Assembly: GCF_027922165.1 (NCBI RefSeq) | Contig: NZ_BSFD01000002.1 | Coordinates: 168,874-232,873, forward strand | Direction of reading: 5' to 3' | Length of the DNA: 64,000 nucleotides | From: Brevundimonas intermedia | GTDB lineage: Bacteria; Pseudomonadota; Alphaproteobacteria; Caulobacterales; Caulobacteraceae | Shown here: in pieces, positions 32,189 through 40,441 of the stretch | Position numbering within the stretch: the stretch's first letter is position 1 | Layout of the letters: every line of letters begins with the position of its first letter | The notes under the pieces: model-generated | Databases searched by the model: none | Told to the model about the DNA's origin: nothing | Seen by the model: the letters and a program-made list of their open reading frames with translations, nothing else | Made by a program: the position numbers and the translations under genes

Positions 32189-32689
32189 ATGGAGAGCGCC
32201 GACCGTCAGTCCCAGAGCGAGACCCTGTCCACCGCCCTTCGGCTGATCCGCACCCATCGTCGGCTGCGGGCGGCGGATGTCGCCAAGTCCATGAACATGG
32301 CGCTGCGCTCCTACGAGCATTTCGAGTCCGGCGGTGGACGCATCAACATCGAGCGCGTCCATCGTTTCGCCGAGGTCACGGACAGCGATCCCCACGCGAT
32401 CCTCGCGGCGCTGGCGCTCGGGTCGCCCGCCTTCGCCTTGCGGTGCGCCGACAATAAGCTCGCCACCATTCTCGCGGTCGTGCTGCAGGAGTTCGACGAG
32501 GAGGCGGGCGACGCGATCGCGGAGCTGGAGTCCCTGACCATCATCAACACCTTCACCAAGGCCCTGCGCGAGCTGGCCGCGCAGTCCGTCCGCCGGGAGA
32601 GCGCGGCGGACGCCTGGCTTGAGGAACGGCGACATCGGCTCGTTTCCCCCACCGGAGACGACGGCGGCTCGGACAAGGGCGCACCGTAG
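32189..32689 (+). CDS. XRE-like helix-turn-helix regulator
   Basis: A 166-residue protein with an N-terminal Cro/CI-type helix-turn-helix (IRTHRRLRAADVAKSMNMALRSYEHFESG, residues about 18-46). A helical C-terminal region of unknown role follows. It precedes a LuxR-type gene and the virB operon on the same strand and is the best candidate for a transfer-gene regulator. It carries no peptidase or effector motif. I cannot name a finer family. Confidence 0.7.
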   Translation: MESADRQSQSETLSTALRLIRTHRRLRAADVAKSMNMALRSYEHFESGGGRINIERVHRFAEVTDSDPHAILAALALGSPAFALRCADNKLATILAVVLQEFDEEAGDAIAELESLTIINTFTKALRELAAQSVRRESAADAWLEERRHRLVSPTGDDGGSDKGAP

Positions 32690-32748
32690 ATCCCGGGTGG
32701 CGGGCTTACGGACTGGTCCAAGGGTTCCATTCGGCGCCTCATGACCGG

Positions 32749-33009
32749 ATGCGCCCGCTACCCGCCGACCCGCTTTCAGATTCCTCCACGCTCGACCGGC
32801 TTTCCGATCGGCAGAAGCAGTGCCTTGCCCTGGCCGCCGAGGGTCTGACATCGGCGGCGATCGGCGAAAGGGTCGGCCTGTCCGCCCGCACGGTCGATGA
32901 ACATCTGATGGGCGCTTGCCGTGCGCTCGGGGTGCGGACGCGCGTCCAGGCCGTGGCGCGGCTCGCGGCCGCCCAGCGGCCGCCTGAACCCCGGACCTTC
33001 CTACCGTAA
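32749..33009 (+). CDS. LuxR-type HTH protein (DNA-binding domain only)
   Basis: An 86-residue protein consisting of a LuxR/GerE helix-turn-helix (LSDRQKQCLALAAEGLTSAA, LSARTVDEHLMGACRALGVR) with no sensor domain. It shares the pattern RTVD-x-x-L-x-x-A-C-x-x-L-x-V-R-T-R with the protein encoded at 20955. It lies 65 bp upstream of virB1 and may control the transfer operon. The exact start among nearby codons is uncertain. Confidence 0.7.
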   Translation: MRPLPADPLSDSSTLDRLSDRQKQCLALAAEGLTSAAIGERVGLSARTVDEHLMGACRALGVRTRVQAVARLAAAQRPPEPRTFLP

Positions 33010-33073
33010 ACGCCCGGCGGGAGGGTCGCGGGTCGCGGCGGCCGGGACTCATCGGCTTTGCTCGGGGCTCACG

Positions 33074-33700
33074 ATGGAGCCTCCCTTGCTGGACCTCGCC
33101 CTCATCCTCAGCCTGTCCCAAGCCTGCGCCCCGCATGTGGCCCCCGAAACCCTGGCGGCCGTCGCCTATGCGGAAAGCCGCTTCAATCCGAACGCCATCG
33201 GGGTCAACCGCGGCCCCCGGCCGGCGCGGACGCCACGCGACGCCGCCGAGGCGGCGCGCGTGGCGCGCGACCTTCTGGCCCGAGGCGCGAACCTCGATCT
33301 CGGCGTCGCCCAGATCAACAGCGACAACCTCGACTGGCTCGGCCTGTCGGTCGAGGCGGCCTTCGATCCCTGCCGAAACCTCGCCGCCGCCGGTCAGGTG
33401 CTTCGCGCGGGCTATCGGCCGGCCGAGGGCGTCGATCCGCAGACGACGTTGAGGATCGCCCTCTCCCGCTACAACACCGGTCATCCCGAGCGCGGCTTCC
33501 GCAACGGCTATGTCGCCCGGGTCGAGGCGGCCGCCGTCCGCCTCGGCGTTCAGGCCTTGCGCCCCGTCCAGCCCCTTGCGACCGCGCCGCTGCCCGACCC
33601 GGTCCAGACCGCGCCAGCGGCGGACTGGGACGTCTTCGCGCGCGCCCGGACCAGCCTGGTCCTGACCTTCACCGCCACCCAGACCGGGAGTTCTGAATGA
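33074..33700 (+). CDS. virB1: VirB1-like lytic transglycosylase
   Basis: A 208-residue SLT-type lytic transglycosylase. The catalytic Glu is in VAYAESRFNPNAIGVN, followed by DLGVAQINSDNLDWLG and RIALSRYNTGHPERGFRNGY. It opens the peptidoglycan for assembly of the type IV secretion channel. It heads a run of 13 overlapping genes ending in virD4. No strong signal peptide is evident beyond the hydrophobic start, which may act as one. The ATG follows the upstream gene with no better alternative. Confidence 0.88.
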   Translation: MEPPLLDLALILSLSQACAPHVAPETLAAVAYAESRFNPNAIGVNRGPRPARTPRDAAEAARVARDLLARGANLDLGVAQINSDNLDWLGLSVEAAFDPCRNLAAAGQVLRAGYRPAEGVDPQTTLRIALSRYNTGHPERGFRNGYVARVEAAAVRLGVQALRPVQPLATAPLPDPVQTAPAADWDVFARARTSLVLTFTATQTGSSE

Positions 33701-33996
33701 CCGCCTCCATCTCCTCTCGCCGGTTCGGCGCCGTCGGCGCCATCGCCCTGGCGACCAGCCTGATTCTGGTCCAGCCGGCCTTCGCCTCCGCCAACGTCGA
33801 AGGCCTGCTTCAGAACGTCGTCGACATGCTGACCGGCAACACCGCGCGGCTGCTCGCCGTCCTGGCGGTCGTGGTCGTCGGCATTCTCTGGATGTTCGGC
33901 CTGTTCGACCTGCGGCGCGCGGCGATCGTGGTGCTCGGCATCGTGGTCGTCTTCGGCGCGGCCGAGATCGTCAATCTGATCACGGGCGGCGCCTGA
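33697..33996 (+). CDS. virB2: VirB2/TrbC-type pilin
   Basis: A 99-residue pilin precursor. A long signal sequence ends about QPAFASA. Two hydrophobic helices follow (LLAVLAVVVVGILWMFGLF and AAIVVLGIVVVFGAAEIVNL), as in VirB2. It forms the conjugative pilus. ATGA overlap with virB1. Confidence 0.88.
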   Translation: MTASISSRRFGAVGAIALATSLILVQPAFASANVEGLLQNVVDMLTGNTARLLAVLAVVVVGILWMFGLFDLRRAAIVVLGIVVVFGAAEIVNLITGGA

Positions 33997-34178
33997 TGGA
34001 CGACGCCCTCTCCTGGGTCGTGATCGGATCGGCCTCGGTGCTCCTGGCGCTGGTCCTGATGCTCGGCCTGAAGCTGATCTCGCCCAAGCGCTTCGCCCAG
34101 ATCTTCGCCGGCCTCGCCTCCGGCGTCGCCATCGGCCTGGCCCTGTCGCGCCTGTCCGCCGGAGGCCCGCATGGCTGA
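33996..34178 (+). CDS. Small two-helix membrane protein between virB2 and virB3
   Basis: A 60-residue protein with two hydrophobic helices (WVVIGSASVLLALVLMLGLK and FAGLASGVAIGLALSRL). It overlaps virB2 (TGATG) and virB3 (8 bp), so it is clearly translated within the operon. I know no named counterpart in the canonical VirB system; it resembles an extra pilin-like or accessory subunit. Function unknown. Confidence 0.65.
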   Translation: MDDALSWVVIGSASVLLALVLMLGLKLISPKRFAQIFAGLASGVAIGLALSRLSAGGPHG

Positions 34179-34506
34179 AGAGCGCCTGACCGAAGACCCC
34201 TTGTTCCTGGCCTGCACCCGACCGGCCATGATCCTGGGCGTCCCCATGGAGGCCATGGGCGTGAATGTCATCCTTTCGGGCGTCGTCTTCCTGGTCGGCG
34301 GCAGCCTGCTCTATCTCCTCGTCGCGCCGGCCCTGCACCTGGTGTTCCGGGCGATCTGTCGGGCGGATCACAACGCCTTCCGGCTGCTGTTCGTCTATGT
34401 CGACACCAAGGGCCGGTCGCGCAACGCCGCCCTCTGGGGCGGCAGTTCGGCGACACCGTTGCCTCTCATCCGGCGCTACCGTCCGACGGAGCTGGCCCGT
34501 GGCTGA
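34171..34506 (+). CDS. virB3: VirB3-type T4SS protein
   Basis: A 111-residue protein with the VirB3 N-terminal pattern DPLFLACTRPAMILGVPMEA and a central hydrophobic region (NVILSGVVFLVGGSLLYLLV). VirB3 sits in the inner membrane and supports VirB4 in pilus assembly. Its end overlaps the virB4 start. Confidence 0.87.
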   Translation: MAEERLTEDPLFLACTRPAMILGVPMEAMGVNVILSGVVFLVGGSLLYLLVAPALHLVFRAICRADHNAFRLLFVYVDTKGRSRNAALWGGSSATPLPLIRRYRPTELARG

Positions 34507-36874
34507 GGGCGGCGTCAGCGCGATGCGCCTGCGGCGCGAGGCCGACGCCCGGCCTCATCTGCCCTACGCGCGCCACGTCTCCGACGCCGTGGTGGCGCTC
34601 GACAACGGCGCCCTGATGATGGTTTTCCAGATCGACGGGGCCAGTTTCGAGACCGCGGATGCGCGCGATCTGAACGACTGGCATATCAAGCTGAACCAGG
34701 CCTGGCGCAATCTGGCCGACGATCGCCTGGCGATCTGGCACCATGTGGTGCGCCGCCCGGCCGAACTCGAGCGGTCCGCCGGCTTCCGCTCGGACTTCGC
34801 CGGCGAACTGGGCGCGCTCTACGACGATCGGGTCGCGGAGCGTCGGCTCTGGATCAATGAGCTCTTCGTCACCCTCGTCCTCCACCCCGGCCGCGAGGCG
34901 GGCGATCGCGCCGCGGCCCTGGCGCGTCGCCTGAAGGCGGCGCCGCGGGCGGACGCCGAGGTCGAGACCGCCCACCTCCAGCGGATCGAGGAAGCGGGCC
35001 GGGACCTGATCCAGTATCTCGACCGCTACGCGCCGCGCCGGCTCGGCCTGTATGAACGTGACGGTCTCTGGTTCTCCGAGCCGATGGAGGTGATGCGACT
35101 GGTTCTGACAGGTCGGCGCTCGGCGGTTCCGATCGTCTTCGGCCACCTCGGCGCGGCCGTTCATACGGTGCGTGTCATCTTCGGTCGCGAGACCCTGGAG
35201 CTGCGGGACGTCGCCGACGCTCGCTACGCCGGCGTCCTGGCGGTGAAGGAATATCCGGCGACGACCCGGCCGGGGCTGTGGGACGATCTGCTGAGCGTCC
35301 GCTTCGGCTTCGTGGCGAGCCAGTCCTTCGCGTTCCTGTCCAAGGCCGCCGCGCGGACGGTGATGGAGCGCAAGCAGAACCAGATGGTCTCCGCGCGCGA
35401 CCGCGCGGCCTCTCAGATCACCGGCCTGTCGGACGCGCTCGACGACCTGGTCAGCAACCGCTTCGTGATGGGCGAGCACCAGGCTTCGATCCTCGTGCAC
35501 GGCGATACGCCGGGGGCGCTGGCGGACCATTTATCCAAGGCGCGCGCCATTCTCGCCGATTCCGGTCTGGTCGTGGCCCGGGAGGATCTCGGACTGGAGG
35601 CGGCCTTCTGGTCCCAGTTCCCCGGCGCCTTCGCCCGCCGCACCCGGCCGGCCGCCATCACCTCGCGCAATTTCGCGGCCCTGGCGCCGTTCCACGCCCA
35701 TCCGGTCGGCAAGGCGCGCGGCGCCCACTGGGGCGAGGCGGTCGCGGTGCTGCGCACCACGGCCGGCTCGCCGTTCTGGTTCAACTTCCACGTCGGCGAT
35801 CTGGGCCACACCTTCATCTGCGGGCCGTCCGGATCGGGCAAGACGGTCGTCCAGAACTTCATGCTGGCCCAGCTCGAACGCTTCGGCGCCCAGCAGCTGT
35901 TCATCGACAAGGACCGGGGGGCCGAGATCTTCGTGCGCGCCTGCGGCGGGACCTATCTCGCCCTGCGCAACGGCGAGCCGACGGGCTTCGCCCCATTCAA
36001 GGCGCTCGACCCGACGCCGGCGAACCGCGCCTTCCTGGTTCGTCTCGTCCGCGCGCTGGTCGATCGCCCCCACGACCCCCTCACGGTTCCGGAGGCGCGC
36101 GCCATCGATCAGGGCGTCGCGGCGCTGGAGGCCCTGCCCCGCGAGCGACGCTCCATCGCCGCCCTGCGCAGCCTGCTCGGCCAGGGCGACGCCGGGGGCG
36201 TGGGCGCGCGCCTGGAGCGCTGGCAGCGCGGCGGTCCGCTGGGCTGGGTGCTCGACAATGAGGCGGACGCCCTGAGCCTGGAGGCGCGATTCGCCGGCTT
36301 CGACATCACCCAGATGCTGGACCACGACGAGGTTCGCACGCCCGCGATGTTGTATCTGTTTCATCGCATCGCCGAGCGTGTCGATGGCCGACGCCTCGTG
36401 CTCGACATCGACGAGTTCTGGAAGGTGCTGGACGATCCGGCCTTCACCGAGCTCGCCCGGGACGGTCTCAAGACCTGGCGCAAGCAGAACGCCCTGATGG
36501 TGTTCGGCACCCAGTCGCCGGCCGACGCGCTGCGCTCGCCCATCGCCCACGCCATCCTCGAGCAGTGCGCGACTAAGATCTTCCTGCCCAACGCCCACGG
36601 CCAGGCCCGGGACTACATCGACGGTTTCGGCCTGACCCGGGAGGAGTTCCGGCTCGTCCGCGAGGTGCTGACCCCGGAGTCGCACCGCTTCCTGGTCAAA
36701 CAGGGTCACGACAGCGTCGTGGTCGAGCTCGACCTGCGCGGCATGGACGACGCCCTGGCCATCCTGTCCGGCCGGACCGAGACCGTCGCCCTGCTCGACC
36801 GTCTGCGCGCCGAGGCGGGCGACGACTACGCGCAATGGCGCGCCCCCTTCCATGACCAGAGGAGGTTCCTGTGA
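34499..36874 (+). CDS. virB4: VirB4/TrbE-type ATPase
   Basis: A 791-residue cytosolic ATPase powering the secretion channel. Walker A is GPSGSGKTVVQNF, Walker B is LVLDIDEFWKVL, and the segment GTQSPADALRSPIAHAILEQ is typical of VirB4. The GTG at 34499 overlaps virB3 by 8 bp and fits the family N terminus (RREADARPHLPYARHVSD). An ATG eight codons later is an alternative. The open frame further upstream is virB3 read out of frame. Confidence 0.93.
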   Translation: MAEGGVSAMRLRREADARPHLPYARHVSDAVVALDNGALMMVFQIDGASFETADARDLNDWHIKLNQAWRNLADDRLAIWHHVVRRPAELERSAGFRSDFAGELGALYDDRVAERRLWINELFVTLVLHPGREAGDRAAALARRLKAAPRADAEVETAHLQRIEEAGRDLIQYLDRYAPRRLGLYERDGLWFSEPMEVMRLVLTGRRSAVPIVFGHLGAAVHTVRVIFGRETLELRDVADARYAGVLAVKEYPATTRPGLWDDLLSVRFGFVASQSFAFLSKAAARTVMERKQNQMVSARDRAASQITGLSDALDDLVSNRFVMGEHQASILVHGDTPGALADHLSKARAILADSGLVVAREDLGLEAAFWSQFPGAFARRTRPAAITSRNFAALAPFHAHPVGKARGAHWGEAVAVLRTTAGSPFWFNFHVGDLGHTFICGPSGSGKTVVQNFMLAQLERFGAQQLFIDKDRGAEIFVRACGGTYLALRNGEPTGFAPFKALDPTPANRAFLVRLVRALVDRPHDPLTVPEARAIDQGVAALEALPRERRSIAALRSLLGQGDAGGVGARLERWQRGGPLGWVLDNEADALSLEARFAGFDITQMLDHDEVRTPAMLYLFHRIAERVDGRRLVLDIDEFWKVLDDPAFTELARDGLKTWRKQNALMVFGTQSPADALRSPIAHAILEQCATKIFLPNAHGQARDYIDGFGLTREEFRLVREVLTPESHRFLVKQGHDSVVVELDLRGMDDALAILSGRTETVALLDRLRAEAGDDYAQWRAPFHDQRRFL

Positions 36875-37599
36875 GAGCCCGAATCCTGTCCGCCGCGGCC
36901 GTCGCCGCCCTCGTTGTCGCCGGCGCTCCGGCCGCCCGGGCCCAGCAGATCGTCCACGACCCGAGGGCCCTCGCCCAGATGATCGAGGAGGCACGCACCA
37001 CCCTGGATCAGTTGAAAGCGCTGCAGACCCAGGTCGAACAGGGCCAGCGGCTGTTCGACAGTCTCAACAACCTGTCCGATGTCAACGCCCTGGCCGGCGA
37101 GCTCGGCCTGCCGACCGTGCGCAATCCCCTGCCCGATATGCGGTCGATGCGGGCGGCGGCGAACGGCGACCTCGGCGCGCTCGGCGACCTGGCTGACCGC
37201 GCCAACGCCATCCGTCGCGACACCCGGCTGTACACGCCGCCGACGGGCGATCTGAGCCCGGCCGACGCCTATTACCGGGACAGTCTCGAACGCGCGGGCG
37301 CCCGCACGGCGCGCGATCTCGCCGTGGGCGAGGCGGTGGCCGGAGCCGCCGACCGGCGGCTTGAGGGTCTGGAGACGCTGCGCTCGGCCCTCGACACCGC
37401 GCTCAACGCCCGGGCGGTGATGGATCTGGAGGCGCGGCTCGCGGCGGAACAGGCTCTGATCCAGAACGAACAGGTGCGGCTGCAAGGTCTGGCCCTGACC
37501 CAGGCGGCCGAGGCCCGGCTGGAGGAGCAACGCGCCCGGGAACGGGCCGAAGCCGCCCGCACGGCGCGCATGAGCGTCTACGAGAGGGCCTTCCAGTGA
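36871..37599 (+). CDS. virB5: VirB5/TrbJ-type T4SS protein
   Basis: A 242-residue exported protein with a signal peptide (AVAALVVAGAPAARAQQ) and then long amphipathic helices. The start IVHDPRALAQMIEEARTTLD is typical of TrbJ/VirB5 minor pilus proteins. A Gln-rich coiled stretch around residue 200 is present. ATGA overlap with virB4 and with the next small gene. Confidence 0.87.
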   Translation: MRARILSAAAVAALVVAGAPAARAQQIVHDPRALAQMIEEARTTLDQLKALQTQVEQGQRLFDSLNNLSDVNALAGELGLPTVRNPLPDMRSMRAAANGDLGALGDLADRANAIRRDTRLYTPPTGDLSPADAYYRDSLERAGARTARDLAVGEAVAGAADRRLEGLETLRSALDTALNARAVMDLEARLAAEQALIQNEQVRLQGLALTQAAEARLEEQRARERAEAARTARMSVYERAFQ

Positions 37600-37811
37600 C
37601 GCGGATCGCCCTCCTCGCCGCCTTCGCGCTCGCCGGCTGCGGCGCGCCGGACCGAACGGCCGGGGAATTCGCGGCCGACCCTGACGCGGCGGCCCGGATC
37701 GTGGCCGCCTGCGACGCCGGCCGGACGCAAACGGAGTGCGAGGCGGCGCGCCGCGGCCTGGCCGAGGCCCGGCGTGACGCCCGGATGCGCGCCTATGAGC
37801 AGGCGTTCTGA
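37596..37811 (+). CDS. Small lipoprotein, probable entry-exclusion (TrbK/EexN-like)
   Basis: A 71-residue lipoprotein with lipobox FALAGC and a short domain containing two further Cys (AACDAGRTQTECEAARR). Small lipoproteins with this pattern just after virB5/trbJ are usually entry-exclusion proteins (TrbK/EexN), which stop redundant transfer into cells already holding the element. Function is inferred from size, lipobox, Cys pair and position. Confidence 0.68.
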   Translation: MTRIALLAAFALAGCGAPDRTAGEFAADPDAAARIVAACDAGRTQTECEAARRGLAEARRDARMRAYEQAF

Positions 37812-37820
37812 GGACCGGCC

Positions 37821-38741
37821 ATGAGCTTCCGCGTCTTCGAGCCCAGCTACGACTTCATCGACGAGCGGTTGAACGTCTTTCTCGGCGACCGCCTGTCCTC
37901 GGTCATCGCCGAGGTCGAAGGTCCGCTGCGGATCGCCTTGGTCCTCTATGTCGTGCTCTACGGCGTCGCCATCCTGCGCGGCGCGATCAGCGAACCGGTG
38001 ATGGACTTCGCGGTCCGCTCGCTGAAGCTGGCCTTCCTCTATCTGCTGGCGACGACGGCGGCCTATTCCACCTTCGTCACCGAGCCGTTGTTCACCGGAC
38101 TGCCCAACGCCCTGACCCGCGCGGTCAGCGGAGCGGATACGCCCAGCGTCGGCGCGGCCTTCGACCAGTTCTTCGCCTATGCCGCCTGGTTGGGCGAGGA
38201 CATCTCGCGCGACGCGTCGGCCTTCAACCCCGGCCCTTATGTGGTGTCGGCGGCGGTCTTCCTAGTCGGCGCCTTGGCCGCGGCCCTCGGCTTCGGCGTT
38301 GTGCTGGTGGCCAAGTTGGCCCTCGCCCTGCTCGTCACCCTCGGCCCGATCTTCATCGCCTGCGCCCTCTTCGACGCGACCCGGCGCTTCTTCTTCGGCT
38401 GGCTCAGCCAGGCGGTGAACTATCTCGTCCTGTTCGCCCTGATCATCGTCATCTTCCAGCTCGTGCTGTCGCTGGTGCGCGATCAATGGGGCGCGATCCA
38501 GGGCGCCGATCCGATGATTGGCGGCCTGATCTTCATCGCCCTGTGCCTGCTGGGCGCGATCTTCTTCCTGCAGACCCCCGCCATCGCCGCCGGGATCGCC
38601 GGCGGCGCTAGCGCCGGCCTGGCCGACTTCGCCAACGCCGCCGCCCTGGGCGGAAGCGGCTCGGGCCGCGCCCAGGGTCCGCAGGAATCCAGCCGCCAAC
38701 CCCCGAGGAGCGGCGGCTCCATCCGACCGAGAGGCGCCTGA
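37821..38741 (+). CDS. virB6: VirB6/TrbL-type polytopic protein
   Basis: A 306-residue inner-membrane protein with about six to seven hydrophobic helices. Conserved VirB6 features include FGVVLVAKLALALLVTLGPIF and a Trp in RFFFGWLSQAVNYLVLF. The C terminus is a Ser/Gly/Pro-rich tail. It forms part of the inner channel. It follows the small lipoprotein by 9 bp. Confidence 0.88.
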   Translation: MSFRVFEPSYDFIDERLNVFLGDRLSSVIAEVEGPLRIALVLYVVLYGVAILRGAISEPVMDFAVRSLKLAFLYLLATTAAYSTFVTEPLFTGLPNALTRAVSGADTPSVGAAFDQFFAYAAWLGEDISRDASAFNPGPYVVSAAVFLVGALAAALGFGVVLVAKLALALLVTLGPIFIACALFDATRRFFFGWLSQAVNYLVLFALIIVIFQLVLSLVRDQWGAIQGADPMIGGLIFIALCLLGAIFFLQTPAIAAGIAGGASAGLADFANAAALGGSGSGRAQGPQESSRQPPRSGGSIRPRGA

Positions 38742-38742
38742 C

Positions 38743-38934
38743 ATGACCTACCGCTCACTTCTGCTCGCTAGCCTGTTGCTGCTGGGAGCCTGCGCCCACC
38801 GCGGCGATCCCGCGCTGCCGACCTGCGACGGCTCCGCCCGGCGACCGGCCAACCCCCACGGATCGGTGCTGACGCCCGCGGCCGAGCGTCCCGCCAAACC
38901 CGTCGCCTCACCGGACACGGGAGGTTGCGCATGA
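38743..38934 (+). CDS. virB7: Small VirB7-like lipoprotein
   Basis: A 63-residue lipoprotein with lipobox LLLLGAC and a short Pro-rich mature part (KPVASPDTGGCA). Its position between virB6 and virB8 matches VirB7, which tethers VirB9 to the outer membrane. The sequence itself is too short to prove this. ATGA overlap with virB8. Confidence 0.7.
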   Translation: MTYRSLLLASLLLLGACAHRGDPALPTCDGSARRPANPHGSVLTPAAERPAKPVASPDTGGCA

Positions 38935-39614
38935 GCGGCGTCCCCTCCTCCGAGCTGAAGCGTTATTTCGTCGAGGCGCGCCGCTGGGACCAGGACCGCC
39001 TGGCCTCGGCGCTCCGATCGCGCCGCCTGGCCTGGTCCGCCGCGGCGCTCGCCACGGGTCTGGCCGTGGTCTCGACCGGGGCCGTCGCCCTGCTGACGCC
39101 GCTCAAGTCGACCGAGCCCTTCGTGATCCGGGTCGACCAGGCCACCGGCGCGGTCGACGTCATGCGCGGCCTCTCCGCCGAGGGCGGGCCCGTCCGCTAC
39201 GAGGAAGCGGTCAGCAAATACTTCCTCGGACAATACGTCCGCCAGCGGGAGGGGTATCTCGACCCGGCGGCGGAGGACGCCTTCCGGCTGGTGTCCATCC
39301 TGTCCGCGCCCGGCGAGCAACGCCGCTGGGCCGATCTGTTCCGGGGCTCCAACCCGGCCAGCCCGCAGAATCTCTACGGTCCGGACGGCGAGGCCATCGT
39401 GGCGATCCGCGCCATCGGCTTCATCAACGCCGGCGTCGCCAATGTCCGCTTCCGACGCACGGTCCGCCAGGCCCAACAGACCGTCGAGAGCGACTGGATC
39501 GCCACCATCGCCTTCACCTACACGCGCGCGCCGATGTCGGAGCCGGACCGGCTGAGGAACCCTCTCGGCTTCCAGGTGACCTCCTACCGCGCCGATCCGG
39601 AGGTCATCCGATGA
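38931..39614 (+). CDS. virB8: VirB8-type T4SS protein
   Basis: A 227-residue bitopic inner-membrane protein. A short cytosolic N terminus (SSELKRYFVEARRWDQDRL) and one transmembrane helix (AAALATGLAVVSTGAVALL) precede the periplasmic VirB8 domain with EAVSKYFLGQYVRQREGY and DWIATIAFTYT. The ATG at 38931 overlaps the previous stop; a TTG two codons upstream is unlikely. Confidence 0.9.
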   Translation: MSGVPSSELKRYFVEARRWDQDRLASALRSRRLAWSAAALATGLAVVSTGAVALLTPLKSTEPFVIRVDQATGAVDVMRGLSAEGGPVRYEEAVSKYFLGQYVRQREGYLDPAAEDAFRLVSILSAPGEQRRWADLFRGSNPASPQNLYGPDGEAIVAIRAIGFINAGVANVRFRRTVRQAQQTVESDWIATIAFTYTRAPMSEPDRLRNPLGFQVTSYRADPEVIR

Positions 39615-40441
39615 CACGTCCCCTGTCCGCCCTGGCGCTGATCGCCGGCCTGGTCGTCCTCGCCGCCCCGGCGATGGCGCAAACACCCCCCGACCCCCGG
39701 ATCCGCGAGGTCGTCTACGACCCGGCGGCGGTCTACCGGATCGCCGGCGCCTTCCGGACGGCGACCCAGATCGTCTTCTCCCCCGAGGAGACCATCCGCC
39801 ACGCCGCGATCGGCGACAGCGTCGCCTGGGAGGTGGCGGCAGAAGGCTCGGTTCTGTTCCTGAAGCCGCGCGAACGCCATCAGGCGACCAATCTGCTGGT
39901 GGTCACCGAGCGGGCCGGCGTCATCCGCCACTACGCCTTCGAACTGGTCGCGCGCGACCCTGGCGACCGCGCCGCCCTCGCCTATCAGGTGCGCTTCCGC
40001 TATCCGGCCGACGATCAGGCCCAGGCCGCCCGCGCCCTGGCCGTTCAGGCCGCGGCGGTCGAACAGCGCCTGATCGGCCTGGAGCTGGACCGCGGCGTTC
40101 TCGAAGGGCCGCGCAATCTGGCCTGGTCCGCCCAGGGCGATGCGGCCCTGCAGCCGAGCGAGGTCAGCGACAACGGCCGCGTCACCGTTCTACGCTTTCC
40201 AGGCGTGCAGGCCTTGCCGGCCCTGTTCGAGGTCGCCGAGGACGGCTCGGAGCGGCTCATCCCCTATGACGTGCGCGGCGAGTTCGTGGTCGTCCACGGG
40301 GTCGCGCGGGGCCTGCGGCTGAGGCGCGGGTCATCCGTCCTCTGCCTGTTCAACGACGCCTTCGATCCTCGCGGCAGGGGGCTGGGCACGGGCACGGCCT
40401 CGCCTGTCGTCGATCGGGCGCCCGTCGGAGATCCGTCATGA
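39611..40441 (+). CDS. virB9: VirB9-type T4SS protein
   Basis: A 276-residue periplasmic and outer-membrane core protein with a signal peptide (LIAGLVVLAAPAMAQ). The N-terminal VirB9 domain contains HQATNLLVVTERAGVIRHYA. A C-terminal O-layer domain ends near LCLFNDAFDPRG. It forms the core complex with VirB7 and VirB10. ATGA overlaps on both sides. Confidence 0.91.
   Translation: MTRPLSALALIAGLVVLAAPAMAQTPPDPRIREVVYDPAAVYRIAGAFRTATQIVFSPEETIRHAAIGDSVAWEVAAEGSVLFLKPRERHQATNLLVVTERAGVIRHYAFELVARDPGDRAALAYQVRFRYPADDQAQAARALAVQAAAVEQRLIGLELDRGVLEGPRNLAWSAQGDAALQPSEVSDNGRVTVLRFPGVQALPALFEVAEDGSERLIPYDVRGEFVVVHGVARGLRLRRGSSVLCLFNDAFDPRGRGLGTGTASPVVDRAPVGDPS

Noticed and set aside
32126..33484. 452-codon minus-strand frame over the regulators and virB1
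   Set aside because: No domain is recognisable, and it is antisense to three genes with clear motifs.
35531..36994. 487-codon minus-strand frame over virB4
   Set aside because: It is an antisense shadow of the ATPase gene and lacks any family signature.
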